Part shown: in pieces, positions 11,258-21,145 of the stretch
Layout: each line of letters starts with the position of its first letter
Position numbering within the stretch: position 1 is the stretch's first letter
From: Pseudomonadota bacterium
Lineage (GTDB): Bacteria > Pseudomonadota > Alphaproteobacteria > Geminicoccales > Geminicoccaceae
DNA length: 64,000 bases
Reading direction: 5' to 3'
Assembly (NCBI GenBank): GCA_030549795.1
Contig: JAUQQO010000018.1
Coordinates: 1-64,000 of the forward strand
The notes under the pieces: generated by a model
What the model was told of the DNA's origin: nothing
Seen by the model: the letters and a program-made list of their open reading frames with translations, nothing else
Databases searched by the model: none
Program-made: the position numbers and the translations under genes

Positions 11258-12921
11258 GCGACGCGGTGGCCCGAAGGCCGCGCGATCTTCGCCTTCTGGC
11301 TCGGCCGCACAATGAGCTTCTCATCCTCGCGGGCATTCTTCTCTTGGCCGGGATCCTGCGCTTTGCCGAGCTCGGCCGCGAGCCTTTGTGGTTGGATGAA
11401 GCCTTTTCGTGGCGATGGGCGCATCTGCCGCTTAGCGAACTGTGGGGTGCCGCGGCGCGGCAGGAGACCAACCCGCCGCTCTGGTTCACGGTCCAGCGGG
11501 CGGCGATTCTCCTTTTGGGCGATCACGAAGCGGCATTGCGCGCGCCCTCAGCACTATTCGGTATCGCGGCGGTGCCCCTCGTCTGGATGATCGCCCGCAC
11601 CATCGCTGGCCCCCAGGCGGCAGCGCTCGCGGCTCTTCTGCTCGCGGTGGCACCATTAGAGATCGCCTACGCGCAAGAAGCGCGCGGCTACACGCTTCTC
11701 GTCGTCTCCGCTTTACTCGTGGTCTTGGGGACGCTCGTCTTCGTCAAGACACGCCTCATTCGAGTAGACGGTAATAACTCTTTTCATATCGAGGCTGTTG
11801 CGAGGAGAACATCGAATCTCGCACTCGCGATGTACCTCATCGGTGGCGTGATCGCACTCTACACCCATAATACAGGCGCGTTCATCATAATGCTCGCTAA
11901 TCTCGGTGTTTTGTTGTGTTGGGTTGTTGGGCGCCCGCTCGATCTTCGCCCTCTCTTGCCCTGGGTGCTCGCCAACCTCCTGCTCGCGATCGTCTTTTTG
12001 CCCTGGTTGCCCGTCCTCCTCGAGCAGGCGGCCTTTGCCACCAACGTGGCGTGGATCCGCCAACCTTCGCTTGCTCGTGCTGTTTTCGAGACGGTCCGGC
12101 TCTACGGTCCGCACTTCGTGTTGGAGGATTGGAAGTTTGGGCGAGCTGCGCTCGCGCTGCCGCTCGGTGTCGCCATGGTGGTGGCGCTCCGTGCGCCGAG
12201 CCGCCGGTTCGCGGTGTTCCTCCTCGCGCTGTTCGCAGCCGGGCTGCCGGCGCTGGTTTGGCTCACAGGGCTGTTGATCCGTCCGCTCTGGATCGAGCGC
12301 GTGCTTCTGTGGTCGCATGCGGTCGGCCTCGTCCTCGCCGCGATCGGTATTGTGTCGCTCGGATCGCGTCCGGCGCGGGCGACCCTCGCCGGCCTCATCG
12401 TCCTTATCGCACTGGTTGATCTCGTGGCATGGTACGGTCGCCCGCAAAAAGTTTCGTGGTCCGAGGCGATCGCGGTGGCGGCGAGAGAGCAGGGCCAAAA
12501 CGATCTCTTCCTCCTCGTCCCGCACTTCTACCACTGGCCATTCGCCTATTACGCCCGCCGCGCCGGGCTTCCGCAGGCCGATGTCGCTCTGATCACCGGC
12601 GCGCCCCCACCTCCCGACGCCCCCGTAATTTCGACCATCGACCGGTCGGTGCGCTTCGCCGCTCCGGCCGAGCTCCCCGCGCTGCTCGAGGGCGCAGACG
12701 GCGCCTGGCTCTTCACCTATAAGCGCCGCGGACAAGATCCGGGCGGCGCCCTCTCCACGCTTACGCAGCTCGGCAGTCTCGAGCGACGCGGCATCTGGAC
12801 GGGCTCTTGGGACACAGGTGAGCTCGAGCTCTTTCGCTTCACGCGCGCGCACACCCTCCCCGCGCATGCGCGCGAACGCGCAGACCCCGCCTGTGTGCAG
12901 CGGCAGTCGCGCGCGTGTTGA
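11254..12921 (+). CDS. GT39/ArnT-like membrane glycosyltransferase
   Basis: ILLLAGILRFAELGREPLWLDEAFSWRWAHLPLSELWGAAARQETNPPLWF...LEIAYAQEARGYTLL; multi-TM; overlaps upstream GT2 stop. Confidence 0.82.
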   Translation: MSDAVARRPRDLRLLARPHNELLILAGILLLAGILRFAELGREPLWLDEAFSWRWAHLPLSELWGAAARQETNPPLWFTVQRAAILLLGDHEAALRAPSALFGIAAVPLVWMIARTIAGPQAAALAALLLAVAPLEIAYAQEARGYTLLVVSALLVVLGTLVFVKTRLIRVDGNNSFHIEAVARRTSNLALAMYLIGGVIALYTHNTGAFIIMLANLGVLLCWVVGRPLDLRPLLPWVLANLLLAIVFLPWLPVLLEQAAFATNVAWIRQPSLARAVFETVRLYGPHFVLEDWKFGRAALALPLGVAMVVALRAPSRRFAVFLLALFAAGLPALVWLTGLLIRPLWIERVLLWSHAVGLVLAAIGIVSLGSRPARATLAGLIVLIALVDLVAWYGRPQKVSWSEAIAVAAREQGQNDLFLLVPHFYHWPFAYYARRAGLPQADVALITGAPPPPDAPVISTIDRSVRFAAPAELPALLEGADGAWLFTYKRRGQDPGGALSTLTQLGSLERRGIWTGSWDTGELELFRFTRAHTLPAHARERADPACVQRQSRAC

Positions 12922-13171
12922 AGGTGGGCACCGCCATGACGCCTCGCACAAGCGGCGGGGTCTGCGATAGCTTCGCAACGCTGCGCGCCGCTTTCCGGTT
13001 ACCCGAAGGGTTCGGGGCGAGCGCGCGATGATCGGGTACGCGATGAGCGCAATACGAAGCCTTTTTCGTGCGAAGCTCGAGAGTTGAGGAAAATCGCGGT
13101 CAACGGGCTCGTCGGCGTTTGGGGTTGCGCGCGCCCGCGCCGCGCCCGCCGCGATTGCAACTCGAAAAAGG

Positions 13172-13245
13172 CGCGCCCGGCAGGACTCGAACCTGCGACC
13201 CTCCGCTTAGAAGGCGGATGCTCTATCCGGCTGAGCTACGGGCGC
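13172..13245 (-). tRNA. tRNA-Arg (anticodon TCT)
   Basis: Reverse complement folds as GCGCCCG TA GCTC-AGCCGGATA-GAGC A TCCGC-CTTCTAA-GCGGA GGGTC GCAGG-TTCGAGT-CCTGC CGGGCGC G (74 nt); no encoded CCA; followed by T-run. Confidence 0.96.
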
Positions 13246-13512
13246 CCGCTCGCTTCCTATCAAAGCCGCTTCCTCGCGTCGATCACAGCCGCACGACGAG
13301 CGAAACAGTTTTTGTGCACGTCCTGTGCTCCGGTTCTCGCGCGGCCGTGGCCGAGCGGGCGAGGGGCGTTTTTCTCCTGCTTCGCCTCTGCGCCTCGCCC
13401 TTCGCGCTGAGCTCCCGACGCGTTGGGCTCGTGTCCGGTTTGCCTCGGCGCGCAGGCTTTCGTGCGCGTGTCTTAAAAAAGCAGGGTCGGCAGCTTAGGT
13501 TCGCCGTGCCGC

Positions 13513-13800
13513 CTAAGTTCTCCGGATGAAGTTCTCGGCGTAGGATTTCGGTTTGACGATTGGTCGATGCGGCTCATCGACCGTGTAGGCGAGCCCATGC
13601 CGCTCGCAGAAGGCGATCGCGGCTTCCCGGCTGGGGAAGAACAGCCGCACTTGTTGACTGGTATCGTCCGATCCCACCCAGCCGACGAGCCGATCCGGTA
13701 GTTTCGGCGAGCGCGGTTCGAACTCGACAACCCACTTCTTGGTCTTGAAGCGACCCGAAGAGACCGCGGTTTTCGCAGGCTGGTAGATGCGTGCTTCCAT
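13513..13800 (-). CDS. ETC complex I subunit (NDUFS4/18 kDa accessory subunit-like)
   Basis: MEARIYQPAKTAVSSGRFKTKKWVVEFEPRSPKLPDRLVGWVGSDDTSQQVRLFFPSREAAIAFCERHGLAYTVDEPHRPIVKPKSYAENF. Confidence 0.92.
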   Translation of the reverse strand: MEARIYQPAKTAVSSGRFKTKKWVVEFEPRSPKLPDRLVGWVGSDDTSQQVRLFFPSREAAIAFCERHGLAYTVDEPHRPIVKPKSYAENFIRRT

Positions 13801-13865
13801 CGCGATCCTCCGTGATCCTTACGGGCGCTCGCGGACGCCGCAGCTAGCGATCCCCACGCTGTCTT

Positions 13866-14489
13866 TCAAGGCGCGAGCACACCGCTGATCTGAGGTCGCC
13901 ATTGGGCTTTCAACCGCTCCCGGTTGAGCTCCAACCACAGAAGAGGAATGACACCGGTGCTCGCGGTGATCATCCCGGCGCGCAGGCGCGCGAAGGCTTC
14001 TTCGGTTGCAAGGAGATGGGTGCGGATGTCCTCGTGCTCGCTTGGCGCGCCGAACAGACCACCTTGTTCCGGAAGCTGCACTTCGGCGATGAAGACAGTA
14101 ACGCGCTCGGTTGTTCCTCCCGGGCTCGAGCGATAGACCAGTGCCGGCTCGAGCCGCTGCGCCGTAAGACCGCACTCTTCGTGCAGTTCTCGTCGCGCGC
14201 AGGCTTCCGGGCTCTCTCCTGGCTCGAGGAGGCCTGCCGGCGCTTCGAGAAGCCAGCCGCTCTCTCCGGCACCGTAAGCGCCCGCGCGGAACTGCTCGAC
14301 CAAGAGCACGCGCTCGGCATCCGGGTCCCATGGCAGCACGGCGACAGCATCGCGCTGCACGAGCACTTCGCGTCGCAAGCGCGGTGACCAGCTGCCGTCG
14401 AAGCGCCGATGACGCAGTTCGAGCAGGTCGAACTTGTAGAAACCGTCGTGCAGCCGCGTGCGGGCGAGGATCTCCACTTCCGGTTCCAT
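13866..14489 (-). CDS. NUDIX hydrolase, ADP-ribose pyrophosphatase-like
   Basis: Nudix box GLLEPGESPEACARRELHEECGL; N-terminal region typical of NudF. Confidence 0.88.
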   Translation of the reverse strand: MEPEVEILARTRLHDGFYKFDLLELRHRRFDGSWSPRLRREVLVQRDAVAVLPWDPDAERVLLVEQFRAGAYGAGESGWLLEAPAGLLEPGESPEACARRELHEECGLTAQRLEPALVYRSSPGGTTERVTVFIAEVQLPEQGGLFGAPSEHEDIRTHLLATEEAFARLRAGMITASTGVIPLLWLELNRERLKAQWRPQISGVLAP

Positions 14490-14511
14490 CGCGCCTGCGC
14501 CTAAGCTGGCT

Positions 14512-14754
14512 TCAGCTGAATGCCTTGAAGGTGATTAGCGTGAAGGTATCCTTCACACCCTCGAGTGTTTGCACTTTGCTCGTGACGAAACGGCCGACGT
14601 CGGTATCGCTCGGAAGGTGGAATTTCATAAGCAGATCGTATTGCCCCGAGATGGAATAGACTTCCGAGACTTCTTCTATGGTTTGCACAGCGGCATCGGC
14701 GACTTCATAGGCGCGGCCGAGCTCGCATTTCACGAGGACGAATATAGTCTGCAT
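14512..14754 (-). CDS. Stand-alone Lrp/AsnC ligand-binding (RAM) domain protein
   Basis: MQTIFVLVKCELGRAYEVADAAVQTIEEVSEVYSISGQYDLLMKFHLPSDTDVGRFVTSKVQTLEGVKDTFTLITFKAF; no HTH. Confidence 0.9.
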   Translation of the reverse strand: MQTIFVLVKCELGRAYEVADAAVQTIEEVSEVYSISGQYDLLMKFHLPSDTDVGRFVTSKVQTLEGVKDTFTLITFKAFS

Positions 14755-16166
14755 CAGGAGGCCTTACGCATGGGAAGCGGAGCGGGATTGGCGAGGAAGC
14801 GGGGGACGTGACCACCGAAGGCGATCACCGGCGCCTCGCGCTGCGGAACGGGCGTGGTTACGCGGCTGCGCGGGCTGCGCGTGCCGGCTGGCTCGCGCAC
14901 CGGGCGGGCTGCGGCTTTCGTTGCGGCGGAGGCCGCCGCGCGCCGCCGCCGACCCGTTACCGCTTCGGCTGCGCGCACGGGCTCGCGCACCGCTTGAGCC
15001 GCATCAGCGTCAACCTTTCGATCGCTCGCGCCGATCTGCAAGGCCAGTCGTGGGATCTGCCGCTTGGTGAGCTTTTCGATGGCGGCGAGGAACCGCTGCT
15101 CCTCGGGCGTCGCGAGCGTGAAGGCGCGCCCGCGCCGACCGGCCCGGCCGGTCCGGCCGATGCGGTGGACATAGTCTTCCGGGTTCATCGGCACGTCGAA
15201 ATTGATCACCACCGGCATGTCGGTGATGTCGAGGCCGCGGGCGGCGACATCGGTGGCGACCAGGAAGTCGATCTCACCGGCCGTGAACTGATCGAGCGTC
15301 GCCTGGCGTTGCGTCTGCTCGAGATCTCCGTGCAGATCGCGCGCTCTAAGACCGGCTCGCTGCAGATGGCGCATCACCGAGCCGACATCACGCTTGCGAT
15401 TGCAGAATACGATGGCCTTGGGGATGTTTTCTTTGTTGATCAATTCGATAAGAACGTCTTTTTTGCGATCGCTCGTGACTTCCACGACGACGTCGTCGAC
15501 GGTTTCCGCGGTCGTCGCCGGACGGGCGACCTGCACTTCGACCGGATTGTTGAGGAACCGGTCGGCGAGGCGCCGCACTTCGGGTGGCATCGTCGCCGAG
15601 AACAGCAAGGTCTGCCGTCGGCCGAGGATGAGCGAGATGATCCGCTCGACATCGGGCAGAAAGCCCATGTCGAACATGCGATCGGCTTCGTCGATCACCA
15701 AGATCTCGATGCCGCCGAGCAGGATTTTCCCTCGCTCGTACCAATCGAGCAATCGGCCGGGCGTGGCGATGAGGACGTCGACCCCCTTATCGAGCAGCCG
15801 CTCCTGGGCGCCCATACCGACGCCGCCGATCAACAGCGCCATCGAGAGATGCAGATATTTGCCATAGATCTCGAAATTGCGGGCGGTTTGCGTGGCGAGC
15901 TCGCGCGTAGGCGACAAGATCAACGAGCGCGGCATGCGCGCCCGACCACGCCCCGAAGACAAAATCTGCAGCATCGGCAACACGAAGGAAGCCGTCTTGC
16001 CGGTTCCCGTCTGTGCGATGCCGATAAGGTCTTTACGCGCGAGGATCTCGGGAATGGCGCGCGCCTGAATGGGCGTGGGCTCGACGTAGCCGGCCTCTTT
16101 GATCGCCCGTAAGATCTCTTCGCGCAGACCGAGGTCTTCGAAACGGGTCGAATACACGTGGTTCAA
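14754..16166 (-). CDS. DEAD-box RNA helicase, RhlE-like
   Basis: Q-motif PTPIQ, AQTGTGKT, PTRELA, DEAD (VIDEADRMFDMGF), SAT, HRIGRTGRAG motifs. Confidence 0.95.
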   Translation of the reverse strand: MNHVYSTRFEDLGLREEILRAIKEAGYVEPTPIQARAIPEILARKDLIGIAQTGTGKTASFVLPMLQILSSGRGRARMPRSLILSPTRELATQTARNFEIYGKYLHLSMALLIGGVGMGAQERLLDKGVDVLIATPGRLLDWYERGKILLGGIEILVIDEADRMFDMGFLPDVERIISLILGRRQTLLFSATMPPEVRRLADRFLNNPVEVQVARPATTAETVDDVVVEVTSDRKKDVLIELINKENIPKAIVFCNRKRDVGSVMRHLQRAGLRARDLHGDLEQTQRQATLDQFTAGEIDFLVATDVAARGLDITDMPVVINFDVPMNPEDYVHRIGRTGRAGRRGRAFTLATPEEQRFLAAIEKLTKRQIPRLALQIGASDRKVDADAAQAVREPVRAAEAVTGRRRRAAASAATKAAARPVREPAGTRSPRSRVTTPVPQREAPVIAFGGHVPRFLANPAPLPMRKAS

Positions 16167-16290
16167 AGGATGGTTGATCCGTCTGTGCGATACGGTACCT
16201 GCTTTTAGGTAGTCGCGCCGGCGGACATGTCAACGCGCGCGCCGACCCCTTGACGTCGCAACAGTGAGGACGTGTCTTGGGGAGCGATCG

Positions 16291-16866
16291 ATGGAGCTGT
16301 CGATGACCGCACGTCTTGTCCGCCAGGATTGCCTGGTTCTCCTCATCGATCTGCAAGAACGATTGGTACCCGTAATCGAGGGCAATAGCCGCATCGTCGC
16401 GCGCTGTCGGCTGCTCGCGGCGGCAGCGCGGGCACTTGCGGTGCCGCTTTTGGTCTCCGAGCAATATCCGCAGGGCCTGGGTCCTACGGTGGCGGCACTG
16501 CAGCGCGAACTCGGCGATGCGCCGCGCTTTGCCAAGATGGATTTCTCTTGCGCCGCGGTGCCGGCGATCGTCGATGCCGTTCGCGCGCGCGGTCGCCGCA
16601 CGCTCGTGCTCGCCGGGGTCGAGGCGCATGTGTGCGTCCTTCAGACTGCTTTGGGTTTCCGCGAACTCGGCTTCTCGGTGGCCTTGGTCGCCGATGCCAC
16701 CGGCTCGCGCCGCGAGGAGAGCCGTGCGCTCGCGCTCGAGCGGGCGCGCGCGGCGGGCTGCGCGCTGGTCGATACCGAGATGGTTCTCTTCGAGTGGCTC
16801 GAACGCGCAGGAACGCCCGAGTTCAAGCTGCTCGCGCCTTGGATCCGCGAGGGCGCGCCGCCATGA
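16291..16866 (+). CDS. Isochorismatase/cysteine hydrolase family protein (YcaC-like)
   Basis: VLLIDLQERLVPVI...LVSEQYPQGLGPTV...KMDFSC...LVLAGVEAHVCVLQTALGFRE. Confidence 0.9.
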   Translation: MELSMTARLVRQDCLVLLIDLQERLVPVIEGNSRIVARCRLLAAAARALAVPLLVSEQYPQGLGPTVAALQRELGDAPRFAKMDFSCAAVPAIVDAVRARGRRTLVLAGVEAHVCVLQTALGFRELGFSVALVADATGSRREESRALALERARAAGCALVDTEMVLFEWLERAGTPEFKLLAPWIREGAPP

Positions 16867-17549
16867 GCGAGCCGCTCGTCCTCGTGCCGGGCCTGTTGTG
16901 CGATGCCCGGTTGTTCGCGGCGCAGATGCCGGCCCTGACCGCCCGGACCTCGGTGCGGATCGCCGAAACGCGGCTCGATGACAGCATCGAAGCCATGGCG
17001 CAGCGGCTGCTCGCTAACGCCCCCGAGCGCTTCGCCCTCGCCGGTCTTTCGATGGGCGGCTATGTATGCTTCGAGGTTCTGCGTCAGGCCCCCGCGCGGG
17101 TCACGCGCCTTGCCCTGATCGCCACCCAGGCGCGGCCGGATAGTCCCGAGGCTGCCGCGCGCCGGCGCGAGCTCTTGGCCCTGGCAGAACGCGGGGAGCT
17201 GGCCGAGATCATTTCCCGGCTTCTGCCGCTGTTCGTGCATCCGGAGCATCTGCCGCGGCTTGCCGAACTCGTCACCGCCATGGCCACAGCCGTCGGCAAG
17301 GAGGCCTTCGTGCGCCAGCAACGGGCGATCATGGCGCGCGCGGACAGCCGTCCACTGCTCGGCCGCATCGCCTGTCCCACTCTTGTCCTGTGCGGTCGCC
17401 AAGACCAGTTGACGCCTCTGGCCGTCCACGAAGAGATGGCCGCTGCGATCCCGGAAGCGACGCTCGTCGTTCTCCCGCGCTGCGGTCATCTCGCGCCGCT
17501 CGAGCGGCCGGAAGCGGTCACCGCTCAGCTCCTCACCTGGCTCGGGTGA
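16863..17549 (+). CDS. Alpha/beta hydrolase
   Basis: MSEPLVLVPGLLCDARLFAAQM...FALAGLSMGGYVCFEVL...PTLVLCGRQDQLTPL...RCGHLAPLERPE; ATGA overlap with upstream gene. Confidence 0.88.
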   Translation: MSEPLVLVPGLLCDARLFAAQMPALTARTSVRIAETRLDDSIEAMAQRLLANAPERFALAGLSMGGYVCFEVLRQAPARVTRLALIATQARPDSPEAAARRRELLALAERGELAEIISRLLPLFVHPEHLPRLAELVTAMATAVGKEAFVRQQRAIMARADSRPLLGRIACPTLVLCGRQDQLTPLAVHEEMAAAIPEATLVVLPRCGHLAPLERPEAVTAQLLTWLG

Positions 17550-17619
17550 GCGCCGATCCCAGGCGCGGTCCACGCCGAGCCGAGCAACGGTACAGCGACG
17601 AGCCTAAAGGAACGAGAGC

Positions 17620-19029
17620 ATGGCCGATCTCGATGCGATCCTCGCGCGGATCCGCTCGGAAGGGATCAAAATGGTCGACCTGCGCTTTACCGACCTCGGT
17701 GGGCGCTGGCGCCATACGACCATCGATGCCGAAAGCGTCGACCGCGAGATCCTCGAGCACGGTCTTATGATCGACGGCTCGGGCGTGCCGGGCTGGCGCG
17801 AGGTGAGCGAAGCGGACCTTTTGGTTCGCCCCGATCTCGATGCGCTGTTTGTCGATCCCTTCGCCGCCCAACCCACGCTCGTGATCCTCTGCGATGCCGC
17901 GGATCCCGCAGCGGGGATCGGCTACGAGCGCGATCCACGCTCGGTGGCGGCGCGCGCCGAGGCCTGGCTCAAGCGGCACCCGCTTGCCGACCGCGTCACG
18001 GTCGGCGTGGATGTGAGCTATTTTTTGTTCGATGACGTGCGCATCGAAACCGGCCCCGGCGGTGTGGCCTATCGCTTGTCCGGAAGCGAGACCCGAAGCG
18101 CCGGTGGACAGTCCTTCCATCCCGGCAATCCCGGCCATCGACCGCATCCGGGTGCGACCCAGCTGGCACTTCCTCCCGCTGACCACCTCGCCGATATCCG
18201 CGCCGAGATCGCGTCCATCCTCGCCTCGTTGGGCTTCGCGCGCATCCAGCACGACCACGGGGCAGGGGCCGGCCAGTGCCGCACGAGCTTCGCTGCCGGC
18301 GGGCTCGTCGAGACCGCCGACCGGCTGCAAATGTTCAAATACGTCTGTCATCAAGTCGCCGCATCCTACGGCAAGTCCGCGACCTTCATGGCCAAGCCCT
18401 TGGTCGAGGAGCCGGGGTCGGGCCTCGGCATCCACCAAGCGCTCTGGCGCGGCGAACGGCCGGTCTTCGCGGGCCAGGGTTACGCCGACCTCTCGCCCCT
18501 GTGCCTTTCCTTCATCGCCGGGATCATCCGCCACGGACGCGCGCTCAACGCCTTTACCAATCCCACCGTCAACAGCTACCGGCGGCTGCGACCGGGCAGC
18601 GACGAACCCACCCTGTTGACCTATGCGGCGCACAACCGCTCGGCGGCGATCCGCATCCCATACGCCTCGCGCCCCGAGCGCAAGCGCATCGAGGTCCGCT
18701 TCCCCGACCCCGCTGCCAATCCCTATCTCGCCTTCACGGCTATCCTCATGGCCGGCCTCGACGGCATCGAGCGCAGGCTCGAGCCGGGCGACGCCATGGA
18801 CCGCAACGTCTACGATCTACGCCCGGAAGAGATCCAGGATCTACCCACAGTCGCGCGCTCGCTCGAAGAGGCGCTGCAGGCTCTTGAGGAGGATCACGAC
18901 TTCTTGCTCGTGGGCGATGTCATGTCGGTCGACCTCATCGAGGCCTATATCGCCCTCAAGCGTCGGGAGATCGAGCTCGTCGAAGCCACACCACACCCCT
19001 TGGAGGTACAGCTCTACTACGGGATTTAG
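17620..19029 (+). CDS. GlnA-like protein (glutamine synthetase fold; probable metal-site-degenerate paralogue)
   Basis: Aligns end to end with GSI: VDLRFTDLGG, IDGSGVPGW, YERDPRS, FKYVCHQVAASYGKSATFMAKP, NRSAAIRIP, KRIEVRFPDPAANPYLAF, NVYDLRPEE, but lacks most metal-ligand residues (see findings). Confidence 0.88.
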   Translation: MADLDAILARIRSEGIKMVDLRFTDLGGRWRHTTIDAESVDREILEHGLMIDGSGVPGWREVSEADLLVRPDLDALFVDPFAAQPTLVILCDAADPAAGIGYERDPRSVAARAEAWLKRHPLADRVTVGVDVSYFLFDDVRIETGPGGVAYRLSGSETRSAGGQSFHPGNPGHRPHPGATQLALPPADHLADIRAEIASILASLGFARIQHDHGAGAGQCRTSFAAGGLVETADRLQMFKYVCHQVAASYGKSATFMAKPLVEEPGSGLGIHQALWRGERPVFAGQGYADLSPLCLSFIAGIIRHGRALNAFTNPTVNSYRRLRPGSDEPTLLTYAAHNRSAAIRIPYASRPERKRIEVRFPDPAANPYLAFTAILMAGLDGIERRLEPGDAMDRNVYDLRPEEIQDLPTVARSLEEALQALEEDHDFLLVGDVMSVDLIEAYIALKRREIELVEATPHPLEVQLYYGI

Positions 19030-19049
19030 GCGGCGCACGGCGCCGCTTT

Positions 19050-19445
19050 TCACTCTGGTGGCACGGGACGAGGGCGTCGCTCCTCGTCCACGGCGACCAT
19101 GGTAAAACGCCCTTCGGTGACCTTGACGTCCTCGCCGGTGGCACCCCGCCGTGCCCAGGCCTCGACGTGGACGGTGAGAGAGGTGCGCCCGACGCGCACC
19201 ACCTCAGCATAGCAGCTCACGAGGTCGCCAACGAAGACCGGCGCGTGGAAAGCCATCGCGTCGAGCGCGGCGGTGACGACCCGACCGCGGGCACGCTCGT
19301 GGGCGACAATGCCGGCGGCGATGTCCATTTGGGCCAACAGCCAACCGCCGAAGATGTCGCCCGAGGGATTGGTATCCTTGGGCATAGCGAGCGTGCGCAC
19401 CGCGGGCGCACGGGCGGGCGGGCTTTCGTGCTCGGATGCGCTCAC
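19050..19445 (-). CDS. Acyl-CoA thioesterase, hotdog fold (YciA-like)
   Basis: AMPKDTNPSGDIFGGWLLAQMDIAAGIVAHERARGRVVTAALDAMAFHAPVFVGDLVSCYAEV; GTG start at 19445. Confidence 0.92.
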   Translation of the reverse strand: MSASEHESPPARAPAVRTLAMPKDTNPSGDIFGGWLLAQMDIAAGIVAHERARGRVVTAALDAMAFHAPVFVGDLVSCYAEVVRVGRTSLTVHVEAWARRGATGEDVKVTEGRFTMVAVDEERRPRPVPPE

Positions 19446-21145
19446 AGGCCAACCTCGATGTGCACCAGCGCCTGGCGACGCTCTTCGCGCACGACGCGCA
19501 ACGCTTCGGCGAGGGCCTCGGGAAGCTCCCGCCCGTCGCGTACGCGCCGACCATAGCCGCCGCAGGCTCGGCACGCGGCGGCGTGATCCGGGCGGGGTTC
19601 GAGCGAGGTCCAAGGCAGGCTGTTGGCCCGCGCGGCCTCACCTCGCGGATAGACGGCGAGCGTCGATTTGCGCACCGCGTTCCACATCCCATTGTCGAGG
19701 ACGAGTGTGAGCACGGGAAGCTCGTACGCCGCGGCGATCTGATGGCAGGCGAGAGGATTGGCGAAGAGGTAGGAGCCGTCGCCGACCGCGGCTATCACAA
19801 GGCGCGCGCGATCGGCAAGCTTTGCTCCCAGCGCCGCCGGAAGCGCCCACCCGAGCCCGCCCGCCATGGCGTGGCCGAACCAGCTGCCGGGCCGATCGCG
19901 CTGCATGACCGCGGGATCGACGCCGAGCTCGGTGAACACCACGCCCTCCTGTCCGATCGCCTCGGCAAGGCACAGGCTCACCCAGCCGGCCGACATCGGA
20001 CAGCCGCTGCCGGCGCGCGCCTGCGCGCGGGCGTTTTCGCGCCAACCGCCTGCCGCTTCCGTCCACTGCGCGCGGTCTTCGCTGCGTGGTGCGGCACCTT
20101 TGTCCTGAAGCACAGTGACCGCCTGCGCGAGGGCGGTGAGGATCGCGCGCGTGTCGCCGGCGAGCGCGTGCTGGACCGGGAAACCCCACATCGGGACGCG
20201 GCGCCACAAGGGATCGGGGCCGATGGCGACCACGGGGCACCCGGGAGAGGGGCTCGCTCGTGCTGGGATCCAGGGCACGAGCGCATCCACGATCACGATC
20301 GCATCGGCCTGTTCGATGAGGGGATGGGGATCGAAGCCGGCGTGCAGGGGATGACTCGCCGGGAAGGAGATGCGGATCGGCCAGTGCTCGACCACGCGCG
20401 CTTGAAGGGCTTCGGCGAGCCGCACGAGCGCAGCCATCCCGGCGGGATCGCCGCCACTGCGCTGGGCGATGAGCAGTGGGCGGCGGGCGCGCACGAGGAT
20501 CTCCGCCACTTCCGCGATGGCCTCGGGCTCGGGCTGGCTCGGGGCGGCGGGGCGTTGGCGCGGCGGGCTCGGCCAAGGGCCCGCGAAGGACGCGCACAGC
20601 ACCTCGCGTGGCAGGCTCAGATAAACGGGGCCGGCGGGAGGGCTCAGAGCAAGGGCGAGGGCGCGGTCCACGAGTTCGCCGATCTGTTCGGGAAAGCGCA
20701 GTTCATAGTCCCACTTGACGAGCTCGCGCACCATGCCGCCCTGATCGCGCATCTCTTGCCCCCAGTGGATGGGCAGATCGCGCGCGCCGAGCCGGCCGCG
20801 CTCGAGGATGGGGGTGCGCCCGGATATGACGAGCATGGGAATGTCGTCCGAGGCGGCGTTGATCAGCCCCATCACCGCATTGGCAAGACCCACATTCGTG
20901 TGCAGGCCTACCGCAAGCGGCCGCCCGCTCACCAGGAAGTACCCGTGCGCCATCGCCACGGCACAGGTCTCGTGCGCGATCGCAAGCGGCTCCGGCACCG
21001 CCGCGCCGAGCCCGCGCAGGCGCACAAAGCCCTCGATGAGGGGGGCGAAGTCGGTACCGGCATTCGCCAGGAAATAGCGAACGCCATGCTCGGCTAAGCG
21101 CAGGAGCAGGGCTTCGGCAGCGGTCTTCGGGCAGAGCGCGACCAT
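19442..21145 (-). CDS. Thiamine pyrophosphate-dependent enzyme (acetolactate synthase/benzoylformate decarboxylase-like)
   Basis: TAAEALLLRLAEHGVRYFLANAGTDFAPLIEGF...NVGLANAVMGLINAASDDIPMLVISGRTP...AAVGDGSYLFANPLACHQIAAAYELPVLTLVLDNGMWN. Confidence 0.88.
   Translation of the reverse strand: MVALCPKTAAEALLLRLAEHGVRYFLANAGTDFAPLIEGFVRLRGLGAAVPEPLAIAHETCAVAMAHGYFLVSGRPLAVGLHTNVGLANAVMGLINAASDDIPMLVISGRTPILERGRLGARDLPIHWGQEMRDQGGMVRELVKWDYELRFPEQIGELVDRALALALSPPAGPVYLSLPREVLCASFAGPWPSPPRQRPAAPSQPEPEAIAEVAEILVRARRPLLIAQRSGGDPAGMAALVRLAEALQARVVEHWPIRISFPASHPLHAGFDPHPLIEQADAIVIVDALVPWIPARASPSPGCPVVAIGPDPLWRRVPMWGFPVQHALAGDTRAILTALAQAVTVLQDKGAAPRSEDRAQWTEAAGGWRENARAQARAGSGCPMSAGWVSLCLAEAIGQEGVVFTELGVDPAVMQRDRPGSWFGHAMAGGLGWALPAALGAKLADRARLVIAAVGDGSYLFANPLACHQIAAAYELPVLTLVLDNGMWNAVRKSTLAVYPRGEAARANSLPWTSLEPRPDHAAACRACGGYGRRVRDGRELPEALAEALRVVREERRQALVHIEVGL

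Noticed and set aside
13341-13425. tRNA-Ser/Leu-like string GCGGCCGTGGCCGAGCGGGCGAGGGGCG
   Set aside because: Resembles an acceptor/D-arm only; no anticodon arm, no GGTTCGAATCC-type T-arm and no matching 3' acceptor strand.
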